Assembly: GCA_002221725.1 (NCBI GenBank)
Contig: NJFT01000042.1
Span: forward strand, 1-64,000
DNA from: Scedosporium boydii
Taxonomy: Eukaryota > Ascomycota > Sordariomycetes > Microascales > Microascaceae
Length of the DNA: 64,000 bases
Direction: 5' to 3'
Below the pieces are notes generated by a model, which did no database searches, was not told where the DNA came from, and was given only the letters and a program-made list of their open reading frames with translations. The translations under genes were made by a program, and so were the position numbers. Shown here piece by piece: positions 24,315 through 35,549 of this stretch. The first letter of the stretch is position 1. The number at the start of each line of letters is the position of its first letter.

Positions 24315-25043
24315 TCTGACTGAGCGAGGGACGGGGAATGGATGAGAGAGCAGCCGAGGGATCAAGTATGCGAAGTTCGTGCTTCAAGTTGTTTGTCGAA
24401 GGATTTTAGTTTGAACGAGGTAGCATTGAGTTTGAACTGGGGTCCGAGGGATTTACGGAGTACGAAGTGGTTTAGTCGCGGGGTTGAATTGCGAGGACTT
24501 CTATGACGTGATGGTCAACTCGCCACTTGATCGAGAGAGCAATCAGGAACGTGGAATGTTTCGTCGAATGTTCCCATAAGAGATCAATGTACGTTAGGGC
24601 TAAATTATTCTAAACTACTCGCAGATGGATCTTAGTTGCTTCAAGCTATTAGTGGGCTGAAGAAGTGCCTAGTCGGTGAAGCCCAGGCTGATGGAGATCC
24701 ATGGTTCAAGCTGGATGGTTGTCATTGATGTTAGCGAACGTTTTAAACCGAAACCAGATTTTACATGTCCTCTCCGTGTCCAAGCATCAACAGCACAGCT
24801 ACAATCTGAGCATTCAAGTTCCCCATCTGCTTAAGCCTATGTATGTGTGAGCTGTTACGCTCTCACTGCAACCCCCGCTATTCTAAGGGTAACACGGACC
24901 CCGCGGTCTAGTTTGGTGTCTTGGACTGGACGCGTCCTATCCAGAACCCCACGCTAACATCGCCAGCCAGAAGTTCAACCTCTCATCTTTCTTCCACTCG
25001 CCACCTACACTCACCACAAGTCCAGACTTCTCAATTGGACACA
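24315..25043. promoter_or_regulatory. Divergent promoter region between caf16 and POLD2
   Basis: 729 bases between two divergent start codons. It contains TACGAAGTG at 24461-24469, one base off the recurrent 9-mer. No gene is seen. Confidence 0.5.
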
Positions 25044-26757
25044 ATGGTAACCCTCGACGAGGTCCCAAAAGACCTCCTCCAGAACCCATCGTCAGTCTCG
25101 TCCCCTTCTTACTCTTCCTCGAGCCCAATCCACCCCTGCCCACGCTAACAAGATTTCATCCATCCAGCACCGCCGACCACGAAGCTCTCGACCGCATCCC
25201 CTCTACCTACAAGCCCCTCCACACCTTCAAGCTCAGCAAAGACCGCTCCTACCAGCAGCAATATGGCGACATGTACTTCCTTCGCCTCGCGAAAATTAAA
25301 CCCGCCGTGGAGAGGGTAGCTGCCATGGCCTGGGACGACCTCGAGATCCACGGCGAGCGCGTGAAGAAGGTCGATCGCGTGCTGGACGTACGGCAGGGCG
25401 ATCTGTGCTGGGTTGCGGGGACGGTGTACATGGATATGTCTTTAAAGCCGGATATCTTGGAGGATGTGTCCAACGATGTGCGTGTCCAACTCTCGTCACC
25501 CAACGCGAAGACAACGAACAGCTACTAACCTGTGGGTGGTGCTGCAGCGCTGGCTTTCGGCTCCGGTCACGACGGAAAAGTACTACTCCGATGACGGTTC
25601 CGACCAGATAATGCTAGAAGATGAGTCAGGACGCATTCGACTGGTGGGAAATAAGCTGAAATCCGTACCCCTTGTGACGGGATGCATCATCGCCGTCATG
25701 GGAACCGAGACCGTTAACGGCGAGCTCGACGTGGCCGATATCAAATTTCCCGACCTTTCTCCCCAACCCGGCCGATGGGCGCTCTCCAAGCCTCCCCCTT
25801 CCCGACTGGAGGATGAAGATGTCGAAATGTCTGGCCAAGGTTCCCGAGTAGGAGGGGGCCCAAAAGTCGCCATCGTATCCGGACTCAACTTTTCCAGCCG
25901 CGACGCCTCCTACGCCATGGAGACCAACCTCTTACTAGAATTCCTCCTCGGCGAAGCCCTCGACCCTGCCGCCCAAAAGGACATTGCGCAAATCTCACGG
26001 CTAATCATCGCCGGCAACTCCGTCGCCCCCGACCAGCGCGAAGACAAACCCGACAGGAGAGGAGGGCATAAAAAGTACGGCTACGATGCTAGCTCCTACA
26101 ACGCCACGCCTTTCGAGCTCCTCGACTCCTTCCTCGCCGAGATCCTCCCCTCTATACCCGTCACTTTACTCCCCGGAGCCAACGATCCTTCCAACGCCGC
26201 GTACCCCCAGCAGCCCGTGCACCCGGCCATGTTCCCCAAGGCGAGGGCATTCGTGCCGGTTGATAGTGCTTCTGAACCTGGGTGGTTGGACTGCGTGACG
26301 AATCCGTGGGACGGTGAGGTTGAGGGGTGGCGCTTCCTGGGGACGGGTGGACAGAACGTGGATGACGTTTTTAAGTATATTGCCAGCGACGACCGCTTGG
26401 GTATGATGGAGGGGATGTTGAGGTGGAGATGCGTTGCCCCTACCGCTCCAGACACTTTATGTATGTGTGGCCCTTGTTTTTTCACGGCTGCATTCTTGAT
26501 ATGGCTAACCTTCTCTTACAGGGAGCTACCCGTTCCAGGACGATGATCCCTTCGTGCTCAAAATGTGTCCACACCTCTATTTCGTCGGATGTCAGCCATC
26601 CTTTTCGACCATGACCATCGACGGCCCGCAAGACCAGGCCGTGCGCCTCGTTACTGTGCCTTCCTTCTCGGAGACCGGGGAGGTTGTTCTCGTCGACACG
26701 GAGACGCTGGAAGTCTCCGCCGTCCAGATTGTCACGGTACCGAAGGCCCCGGCGTAG
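25044..26757 (+). CDS. pol31: DNA polymerase delta small (B) subunit, POLD2/Pol31
   Basis: Second subunit of DNA polymerase delta, a structural partner of the catalytic subunit at nuclear replication forks; about 501 aa. Four exons: 25044-25090, 25168-25477, 25548-26460 and 26522-26757. The first donor is GTCAGT, weaker than usual, but the join TC|C ACC keeps frame and gives the conserved entry to the OB domain. The second intron has a clear CTACTAAC branch point. The OB-fold part spans about residues 35-180 (YFLRLAKIKP, DRVLDVRQGDLCWVAGT). The calcineurin-like domain follows (PKVAIVSGLN, PVTLLPGANDP, PQQPVHPAMFP) and ends with NPHF-like CPHLYFVGCQPSF. The phosphoesterase fold is normally inactive in this family. 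Confidence 0.94.
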
Positions 26758-27259
26758 AATGGATTTCAAGTTACGCAACTTCACGTAGTATGATACCCAG
26801 GCAAGAGTAAGAGGGAGGAAAGACTGAAGATGAGGGGTTGGTGGGAAAAAGCATAATGGGGTGTCGGTACATTTTTTACGGTATAGGAGTCACGAAACAA
26901 AGGGACCATGATGTTTTGGGGTGAGACGATGTATTAATCTTGAAAAGTCAAAATAACCCCCGTTTCTATCCTCTGTTTTCATCTTTTTTTTTTTTCCTAG
27001 ACGGAATGCGGATGTACTTCCAAAATTGCCTGCCTTTTCGAATATCGAATGCTGGACTGCGAGATCTTTCGACTGCAAATGTCGAAAGCAGCATCACCAA
27101 GCTTCTCCCGCCCTGTCTGGAGACTAAGTCAAGAAAGGATTGTTCGGCAAGCGGAGTTTCCACTTACAGGAGGGAAAACAGCACCTCATTATCCTACATC
27201 TAGCCGGGAGCTCCTCGCAAATGATCTCCTTCAAGTAGTGTTCCACCGCCAACCAATGT
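26758..27259. other. Convergent intergenic region
   Basis: About 500 bases between POLD2 and the F-box-like gene; 3' UTRs and a short poly-T run near 26985. No gene. Confidence 0.55.
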
Positions 27260-28621
27260 TCAAAACCCCATCTCCTCCTCAAAACCCTGATCAAAATCCT
27301 CAAAAGCCTCATCATCATCCTGGACTTCCTCATCTCCCTCCCAATCCTCATCCGAATTCCCAAAGCGCGCAGGCCATGAACCCCGATTCGTCCACTCAGC
27401 CATCAGCTGCGCAATGTTCCTCAGGCGCTCGTACCCCTCCCTGGCCGCGTTCTCCCTCTGCTGGATGATAGCCGGGTCGTCGGTGACGTAGCCCTCCACG
27501 CCCCGTCGGGCGCGGCGGATAGCGGCGCCGTGCTTTCGCTGGATGAGGATGCCCATGTCTTTCCCCTTGCGGTTGGTCATCCAGAAGGAGATGTTCTGGC
27601 AGGAGACTTTTATGATGCTCTGCATGAGGATGGTGTCGGGCTCGAAGTAGGTGATGAAGGGAGCGTCGTCTTTATCGCGGCCGGAGGCGTTGGTGTGGAA
27701 GCGGAGGGTGTGGAGGTACTTAACTTCTGTGAAAGGGAGGAGCGCCTCATTCATGCGCTCCATGTAGCCCGGGCCGTAGCGGTTGCCCTCGAGGCGGAAG
27801 CAGATGTGGCGGATGTGGGAAATGTGCTTCTCGATGGGGATGTTGCGCTCCTTGACGGCACCTTCCTCTTCATCATCGTCCTCTTCGTCATTGCTGTCGT
27901 TAGAGTCGGGGTTGAAGGAGGAATCTGAGCGGTCGTCTGGGATATCAGGATCAGCGCTGGTGCTGGGTACGGCGGCGCCCTCGAGGAGGAGAGGAGGATC
28001 CCGCATGAGGTATTCGAACTCGTTGTATCCATAGAGGATGGGGACGCCGTCTTCATAGAGCGTCCTGCATGTGTACATGATGGCGACGTGCAGGCCCAGA
28101 CGGGAGCGGTAATAGACCTTTCGCCAATTGTCGTGAACGAGGATGGAGGAGTCGGCCACGAGGAGGAATCGCATGATGTGTTGTCGAATCTCGCATGGGA
28201 AATCGAGGAGACTCGTGGCAGCCTCAGGGGTTGGTGTCTGAGCCTGAGGGCTCGACTGGATATTTTGTCCACCGCTGTTTCCGTTGGTGGGCGTACGAGA
28301 GACGACGGAAGGAGCAGGAGGAGTAGAAGGAGCTGCCGGAGGAGAGGCAACGCGGACAGTAACGGCAGCGGAAGGAGAAGGAACGGGGGTCGCGGGGTGA
28401 GAGGCCGAGTCAGAAGTATGCTCAACGCCACTGTCATCAAGGGTGTACTTCTCTATGGCGCAGATGATGGCAGACCTAGGGACGATTTGGGACAGGTTTT
28501 CGGCGGTGTATGGCATGAAGAGGTCGTGGGGTTGAGGCAGCTCGAAGTCGTCGCCCTCGGGCATCCGCATCAGCCTCTCGAGCTGGCGACGCTTCTGAGC
28601 TCGGGAGTTGGAAGGCGGCAT
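27260..28621 (-). CDS. F-box-like fungal protein
   Basis: Single-exon protein of 453 aa. After a basic N-terminus (SRAQKRRQLERLMR) and a Ser/Pro/Ala-rich linker, residues about 140-200 read SLLDFPCEIRQHIMRFLL followed by CRTLYEDGVPILYGYNEF. This is the pattern of fungal F-box/DUF3800-type proteins that begin 'lP.EIr..I...ll' and continue 'CR.iy.Ea.piLY..N.F'. An acidic stretch near 245-265 and a strongly acidic C-terminus follow. Such proteins may act as substrate receptors of SCF ligases; the substrate is unknown. Start: the first ATG, with a purine at -3. Confidence 0.75.
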   Translation of the reverse strand: MPPSNSRAQKRRQLERLMRMPEGDDFELPQPHDLFMPYTAENLSQIVPRSAIICAIEKYTLDDSGVEHTSDSASHPATPVPSPSAAVTVRVASPPAAPSTPPAPSVVSRTPTNGNSGGQNIQSSPQAQTPTPEAATSLLDFPCEIRQHIMRFLLVADSSILVHDNWRKVYYRSRLGLHVAIMYTCRTLYEDGVPILYGYNEFEYLMRDPPLLLEGAAVPSTSADPDIPDDRSDSSFNPDSNDSNDEEDDDEEEGAVKERNIPIEKHISHIRHICFRLEGNRYGPGYMERMNEALLPFTEVKYLHTLRFHTNASGRDKDDAPFITYFEPDTILMQSIIKVSCQNISFWMTNRKGKDMGILIQRKHGAAIRRARRGVEGYVTDDPAIIQQRENAAREGYERLRNIAQLMAEWTNRGSWPARFGNSDEDWEGDEEVQDDDEAFEDFDQGFEEEMGF

Positions 28622-28960
28622 TGTCGAGGTTCGAGTGGATCAAGTGGGTTGAGAGCGGGAGCCGATTCCTTGGAGCAGAGATGTCAGAAGTTGTTTGTTC
28701 AGGTTTGAAAGAGGAGAGCTGCAAAGAAGAGGAAATATTTCCTCCCTTTTATAGGTTTTTGCAGGAAAGTCGTGATGCGCAGATCACAGATCACCACGAT
28801 GGAAGACTCACAGGGTCACTCGCAGGCAGGCAGCTTCGCGGGCTTAATAGTGGGCACAACACTCCAATTATCATGTATATAAGAGAAAGCACAGCCATAG
28901 CCTCGTCTCTGGAGAGTTCCGAAATGGCCAGTCTCTATGCAGTTCCTAAACAACTACCTC
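28622..28960. other. Upstream region of the F-box-like gene
   Basis: About 340 bases of probable promoter bordering the repeat array. No gene seen. Confidence 0.45.
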
Positions 28961-29010
28961 ACGGCCAAGTTCCCAAACAGCTGCCTTGTTAGCGGCCGCT
29001 CCCCAATCCT

Positions 29011-29045
<35 letters not shown>
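29011..29045. repeat. Compound microsatellite (CA)10(TA)7
   Basis: (CA)10 at 29011-29030 followed directly by (TA)7, inside the first unit of the repeat array. Confidence 0.95.
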
Positions 29046-29780
29046 GTAGATATATGTGTGTATCACCGCGGAGTTAAAGAACAGCTGCCCTGGAGGCAAC
29101 CGCTCTACAATCCTCATATATTATATATATATATTATACAAGAAACTGTGCAGCCCTGACAGTGAGATTGTCTAAAAAGACGAAAGGCCGCTCCCCGATC
29201 TTCGTATATAGAGGAGAGAGAAAATCCGCGGCCCCGCCGCGCGCAGCCGGTCGATCGGTCCTCCATACCTCACAACCAGCTGACTTTGGAGCCTCGCGTA
29301 CCGGCTCCATCTACTCGGCGTAGGCGAGTGGCCACCTTGTTGGCAGCCGCTCACCAATCCTCATATATATAGAGAGGAGAAAACCCAGAGCCTCACCGTG
29401 TGGCCTTTTTGATCGGTCCACCGTACATCGAAGCCCGCTGAGTTTAGAGCGCCATTCGCCGGCCCCATCTGCTCCGGGTAGGGAACGGCCGCCTAGTCAG
29501 CAGCCGTTCCCCAATACTCGTATATATATAGAGGAGAAAGAAACACCACAGCGTCTGCCGTTGGGTTCTCCAACGTCCGCCTTGGCGGCAGCCACTCCAC
29601 AATCCTTATATATAAAGGAAAGCAACGCCGCAGTATCGCATCGCAGTTGATGAACAGCTACCTTGGCGGCAGCAGTTCCCGAATCCTTATATATATATAT
29701 ATATAAAGGAAAAGAAAACATCACGGTTTCGACGGTGGAGTTCTAGAACGGCCGTCTTCGGAGCAGAGGCTCCGATTTCT

Positions 29781-29990
29781 ATAAACTCCTCGATTTTCTG
29801 TCGAAGCTCAATCTGCTGTTTGAGCCGATTGATGTTGCGTCCCAGCTCGTTTGAGACGATTTTCTTGCCATTGGCCTCGCCCCCCAGCTCGCGGGAGCGT
29901 CTTCAAATCTCGACTAGACATCTGTCCAGCCGATTGGCCAACCTGATTGAGGCGCTGAGAAGGCAACGCCAATCCTCGCAGTACGTATCC
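29781..29990 (-). pseudogene. Possible coding relic inside the repeat array
   Basis: On the minus strand the segment translates to a coiled-coil-like stretch (ELGRNINRLKQQIELRQKI) preceded, across an in-frame TGA, by SASIRLANRLDRCLVEI. It interrupts the repeat array and has no ATG-headed frame of useful length. Together with the segment at about 30290-30520, which also reads heptad-like on the minus strand, it may be what is left of one coiled-coil gene into which repeats were inserted. This is speculative. Confidence 0.25.
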
Positions 29991-30062
29991 TTCTGTCCTT
30001 TTGGTGAACGGCTACCTTGGCAGCAGCCGCTCGCCAATCCTGATGTATATATAAGAGAAAGA

Positions 30063-30194
30063 AACACCACGGCCTTGCGATGTAACTCCGCGATGGCCAC
30101 CCTGGCAGCAGCCGCTCTCCAATCATTAGATATACCAGGAGTGCCTTGTGCTGAGGGGGCTGCTGGAGTATTCCACCGCCAAGGCCGTGGTGTT
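30063..30194. repeat. Inverted repeat within the array
   Basis: AACACCACGGCCTTG at 30063-30077 recurs as its exact reverse complement at 30180-30194. Both arms are flanked on the outer side by TA runs, so about 170 bases could fold into a hairpin. Confidence 0.8.
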
Positions 30195-30529
30195 GCTCCC
30201 CTGTATATATATATGTATATAAGGAAAGCAATTCCCGTTTGCCGGGGCCAGTGGCCACCGGCCTTTTCAAAGCAGGAGTAAACAAACATCGTCCTTGAGG
30301 AATCGAGACTTGTCGGGTTCGATATTCGGTTTATTTCCGTGGAGATCTGTGCCTGGGCCTCGCGGTTTCTTTTGAACCATCTTACCACGTCCTTGGCCAG
30401 CGGGTTCGTCGGAAGAACCGAACCTGCGCCTCCCGTCTTCGTCGCCCTCGATCTCGTCATAACTCCTCGCCCCCTTCGATTCCACTCGCAGATCGTGGAG
30501 CGTCTTCGCGTCGACCACGTCTAGTCATC

Positions 30530-31491
30530 ATCCCCCCTGGATGATGGGGGCGCTCAGAGTCGGATATGGAGTGTCGTTTTTAGGGTCAATCAGACTTCAA
30601 CATCCTTCGACCACGCATTTCAATTTTAGCTAGAAAAGGTCCACGGGTCCTGGGTCAGCTCGCAATTACACCAAGCACACAAGATACAGGGGCCAGGGCT
30701 ATTATGCTTACAATAGTCCGTTTCTTGGACAGAAGCTTGTCATAGAAGACGAGAGCTAGCAAGCCCCGTTGAGGCAGCTTGGAAAGGCTTATCTGGGCTT
30801 GTAGGGTGTTAATAATTGTAGTGCCTAAAAGGACACTGCAGGATACTAACCAAGAGCACAAGCCCAATCGGCCCCTCTGAATACAAAACTTGATGTAGTT
30901 GTGCAGAAAATGTGAATTTGCACAAGTCCACTAAACCTTCCTTATTGACAAGGAAAGAAAGCCAAGGCATAATCTCCTGTAACTAAGAGACTCGGTCAGG
31001 GCATGCCCTGACCATATATACAGTAGGTAATGGGCGGAGAGGGAGCCATTCGATATAGCTATAGTAGAGTAGAGCAAGAGCAGCCTGTAAAGTAAGTTGG
31101 CGTACTAAGGAAGGAGGTCAGCAAAAACACCAATGATTGAAATGGTTATGGTTAAGGAGGTTGAGATAGACATACGGGAATGGCAAAGCTAATGGAAGCC
31201 AGATAGCAAGTTGGAGATAGCAATTGAGCTTGTCGCGATGAAAGCCAGGAATCAATAACAGTGAAGGAAATGATAGGATGGATGTTCAGATGTTGAGATG
31301 CCGAGATGTTAAGATGGTGAGATAGAGAGATGGAGCCTCTTCTCGAGGGGAATGCTGATGTGGAAGGAATCTGGTTGAATGTGTTGTCTTTGTGGGAATG
31401 TGAAGTAGATTTAGGTTATGCTACAAAAGGCCACGTGAAGACTGAATCTTTCAGAGTTGGTGAACTATTGAAATTGTTGATATTGTTGTTG

Positions 31492-31528
<37 letters not shown>

Positions 31529-34330
31529 GGAAGTTGAAGATGTGGAAAGTTCGACCAGGGCGGACTGGAGTAATGATATCGACTGTAAACAACGAAACAA
31601 CGGAAGTGGACGAGAGGATTCAGTCGCAGAAGATGGCAGTAGACGAAGTAGTAAACACAACCTCGGCTTACAAAAGTTGATCTGTTTCTTCAATGGAACA
31701 GAATATCATAAGCTGAGTACCGTGAGGTTTTGATAGAGATTAGCAATGGACTGTGTCTCTCTGGCTGAACTGATGGTATTGGGACCGGAGACTTGGATAA
31801 ACCGAATGCTCAGCCAGCAGATGGAACATGGTCTACTATTCTAGCTAACTCGAATCGTAACGGAGACATAACCTCGTTATGCAACCAGAGGGAAGGGTTT
31901 TTGCAACCCCGGCTCTTTAGAGCAGAAAAAATGATGGGCTCTCGTGGTGCCTGTTGTTCTTGCTTCTGGGAGAACCAGAACGAATAGACAGCACGGGATG
32001 CTTTGGAACGAAAGCCATGTGTACATTGAAGGTTACAAGCGCTACATACTTGAGTCGAGGTCTTATAAGTCAAGAGCGAGAGGGACTTGGTTACTGCGGA
32101 GTCTAAGAATAGATTACGTCTTCAAGAGGCTCGAATGACTTAAGCTACACGCATATCCTATGGAGGCAACGGTGGCAGAGAAGTGAAAGCACTGGCGTCT
32201 ATTCCCGTCAGGTTTCTTGCTAGAGAACTGGCAGTGCTCTCCATTAGATGATCCATACCATAACATGACCGCACTCATCCCTGATTAGGAAGTAGTTTAA
32301 ATCCTGGCACGCCAACCTGCACAAAGCCATTGCCACCCGAGTTTCCATGGCGGCTCGTTCTAGAACGTGTCCACAGGATGGCGTCTCTTTCACTCCACGG
32401 TCAATAGGTGCCAAGTCTCATGCCATGTCACAGCGACATCTCCCGACCCCATACTATGATCCGTGCCCGGCATCGGTAAGAGCACGACCACACTCAGTCC
32501 CCATCTCCACTCCCCCCAGCCCCTTCCATCTCCCACTGTGTGACCTCCGAGAGCTCGGAGTCCACGGCTCTGCCCGGCCTGGGCCACCCCTAGCCGACAC
32601 GACAACCCACAGACCCGAGCCGGTCCGTTGACCTGTTCCCAAGACACCATAGCCCAACACAAAATGCTCAACAGGTCATAGCAACGCACAAGACCCGGCG
32701 GAACGATGGCAAGTGACACAAGCCACCATGAAGTCAGTCCGAGTCTCGCCTCCAGGTCGTCTTGTCTCACCGGTCCCGTGGCCAACGCCGTCCGTGTGTA
32801 CGTATCTGTATGTGTATTGCACGTTTCGAAGTATACAGTTACAATGGGGTAATAGCTTCGCAATTGCTGAAAGCCCTTGCCGTGCTAGTCCAGATTCCAA
32901 ACAATAATCGTGACATTTTGCAACACGTGTCGATGCTTCTGATGACACATGAAAAAGAGCACAAAGCACCTTCCGCGCGGAAATCGGGAAGCTGCGTAAT
33001 ATACTTGTCCGTCAAGGTACCGCGTCGATGGATCCTTTGGGCTTTATTGATGTCCTCTGACTCCGGGACTTTCTTTAGCTTCCTCGCGTATGTAGTCTCG
33101 CTAACTCGTTGCCGGCGGTGGCGGTGGAAGTCCGCTGGCGGAGAGATGCGGCTATTGGCGGACCGGCCGGTGGATAGTTACGGGCCAAGCCAGAAGGAGT
33201 CTAGAAGGCAACGCCGGAAAACAAATGTGAAAGGAAGCGCAGGGAAATAAGAGGGAAAATAGGCAAAATGAAAAGAGCTCAAGTTGCCAGTACCTTTTGT
33301 ACTTACGAAATCTTGACAAAGAGATTCTGCATCTGGGGCGCAAGTGGAGATGGGAATGTTGCAATTCGAATTCCAGGCGCGCTGGATGGATGGCTGATGG
33401 ACTAGCAAAAGAACCTGGTTCCGTATCAATAATGATGGTAGGATTGAAGGATTGATCAGATCAGATTTTAAAAGTCCTTCTGAGGATGGAGTAGCTTGGC
33501 TTGATGGAGACACCGGGTGAAGTGAAGATAGAAAAGCCTTTCAAGAGTTCAGGTTTGCGTGTTGGTATCGGGGCTCAAGGGAGGTAGAAGCCAGAAGATA
33601 TCAATAGATCCTGATAACGCGGCTGCTTACCGAGCTAATCTAGTATTAGGTCAATCGCGCCCTTGTGCGCCCTTTGAAATCAGTGCTTACAACCAAAACA
33701 TACCAAGCCAAGAACACAATTCTCAAGCAGAATTCCGTGCTTTGTTCCTCGGAGATTCCAGAGGGATCGAGACCATGTAGGAAGGCAAGCCATGCATGGT
33801 ACTTTACTACTTTCCCAACATTTTAGCTTTCAATGCATCAGTACGATCGTGACCTTAGACCCCGTGTTGTTGCCCTGAGCGTACCTGACCCATGACCCGG
33901 TACCTTTTCCTTCTCTCTCCGGGTTCCGGGGGCTGGGGTTGTTCATGTTGACAGCGGTTGAAGGTTCTGCGCTTATCAAACCCGAACGAAAGGTCCCCCG
34001 TGACGATCGGGACTGTCGCGGCCCTACTTGGGTGGGTACTAATACACTACGCTACCTCGTTCCTGGGGAGTCTAACTTTGTTCTATTGCTTTCGGTGTCT
34101 ACTAATATAATAAGACGAGCCTAGACGCTCCTCCGACTTGCTCTCCACACTGAATAGTCCAAGTCCCTTTCTATCGTTCCTCTCTGTTGTGAAGCTCTGT
34201 AATTCATTGACGAGATTCGAATCGAAGACACGTCAATTGATATTAATACCCTCTCGACTATTTCATACTCGGTTCTTTTTGTTTCCTTTCTACATAGATT
34301 CCTTCAGCGATTACCCCAGACACATCCACA
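30530..34330. other. Gene-poor stretch of about 3.8 kb
   Basis: No gene supported. It holds a (TG)n tract near 31492-31528 and several short overlapping frames on both strands with no recognisable domain. A hydrophobic frame on the minus strand at 30655-30867 may be a relic of a membrane-protein gene but cannot be assigned. Confidence 0.55.
31492..31528. repeat. (TG)n microsatellite
   Basis: About 18 TG units, preceded by a short TTG run. Confidence 0.95.
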
Positions 34331-35549
34331 ATGAAGTCCCTCCCGCCCCTCGCCCAACAACCCTGGCGCCGAACGCCGTGTATCTACAGTGAACCGCTCT
34401 CGAGAGCCGCCGGATGGTACTATTCCTCCTCCCTGTTGCTCTACTACACAACATAAAAGAAGAAAAAAATAATAATTAAAACAACCCCCCAAAAATGTTA
34501 AGCTCAACATGGCTAAATAACAAACTAGCAACATCTGGCTCAAGCTAGAAAACCTCCAGCCCTCCGGCTCCTTCAAATCCCGCGGCATAGGCAACATGAT
34601 GTTCCGCGCCGCCTCTTCCTCCTCCTCCTCCTCGCCCCGCCGCTTCTACTGCTCCTCGGGCGGCAACGCCGGCCTCGCCTGCATCACCGCCGCCAACGCC
34701 CTCAACCTCCCCGCCACCATCGTCGTGCCCACCTCCACAGCCCCCATCATGGTCACCAAGTTGCGCGATCTCGGCGCAGAGGTCCACCAGGTCGGCGCCA
34801 GCTGGGCCGAGGCCGACGCTCACCTGAGGGGCGTCGTCATGGCCTCCGACCCCGACGGTGTCTACGTCCCGCCCTTCGATCACCCAGACATCTGGACCGG
34901 CGCTGCTACCTTGATCGATGAGCTTGTTGTGCAGATGGACGTGCCTGTGCACGGTATCGTCTGCAGCGTCGGGGGCGGCGGGCTGCTTAACGGCGTTATG
35001 CACGGCATTGAAGCTACGCCGTGGCCCGCGGGCCAGAAACCGAGTGTATTGGCTGTCGAGACTGAAGGCGCCGCGAGTCTCAACGAGTGCGTAAAGACGG
35101 GCAACCACGCCACCTTGGATGCCATCACCTCCATCGCCACGTCTCTAGGTGCGCGGAAAGTCTCGGAAAAGACCTACGAGTGGCTCCAGAACGAGATTCT
35201 TCACTGCATCACCGTTAAGGACTGGGAGGCTGCCATGAGCTGCGTTCGCTTCGCCGACGACGCGCGTTTCGTCGTCGAGGTTTCTTGCGGTGCGACTATT
35301 GCCCCGGCCTACTTCGCCGGGCCGGATGGTGAGAACAGGCTACGCAAGGTCTTTGAGAAACCTGGACTGCCGTGGGATGAGCATAATGTCGTGTTGGTGG
35401 TGTGCGGTGGGTCGTCCGTCTCGTTGGATGTGCTGGATAAGTACCGGAACGAATATGGTCATTTGGCGGCGGCTGCTACTGCGACGACGAAGATGACTAC
35501 GAATGGTGTGAATGGTGTGGCGGCGAAGGCTGCGGTGAGCGGTGTTTGA
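34331..35549 (+). CDS. L-serine dehydratase / serine ammonia-lyase, PLP-dependent
   Basis: Converts L-serine, possibly also L-threonine, to the 2-oxo acid and ammonia in the cytosol; about 368 aa. Two exons: 34331-34416 and 34529-35549. The join TG|C AAC restores the family segment NIWLKLENLQPSGSFKSRG, with the PLP-binding Lys near residue 45. The Gly-rich phosphate loop CSSGGNAGLACITAANAL lies near 72, and the C-terminal VVCGGSSVSLDVL segment provides the Ser that contacts the pyridine ring. Odd points are a short poly-Ser run (MMFRAASSSSSSSPRRF) where the family has less repeated sequence, and an Ala/Thr-rich C-terminal tail. It resembles the yeast CHA1 type and lacks a regulatory ACT domain. 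Confidence 0.9.

Larger units (their letters stand above)
28976..30220. repeat. Degenerate repeat array, about nine copies of a GCAGCCGCTC...CAATCCT-(TA)n unit
   Basis: A unit with core GCAGCCGCTCCCCAATCCT followed by a TA-rich run and then an AGGAGAAAGAAACACCACG-like tail recurs at about 28977, 29080, 29184, 29326, 29486, 29574, 29653, 30008 and 30094. Spacing varies from about 80 to 160 bases, with one 355-base gap at about 29700-30005. Copies at 29184 and 29326 carry a longer shared tail beginning GATCGGTCC, so there are two size classes. An inverted segment lies at about 30178-30215. Copies are clearly related but diverged. Unit length is not a constant multiple of three, so coding is unlikely. 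Confidence 0.8.

Noticed and set aside
24315..24365. N-terminal extension of Caf16
   Set aside because: It opens only with TTG; the ATG at 24314 gives the normal family length.
30655..30867. Hydrophobic minus-strand frame resembling a transporter fragment
   Set aside because: It is only 70 codons, no signature motif is present, and no neighbouring frames continue it.
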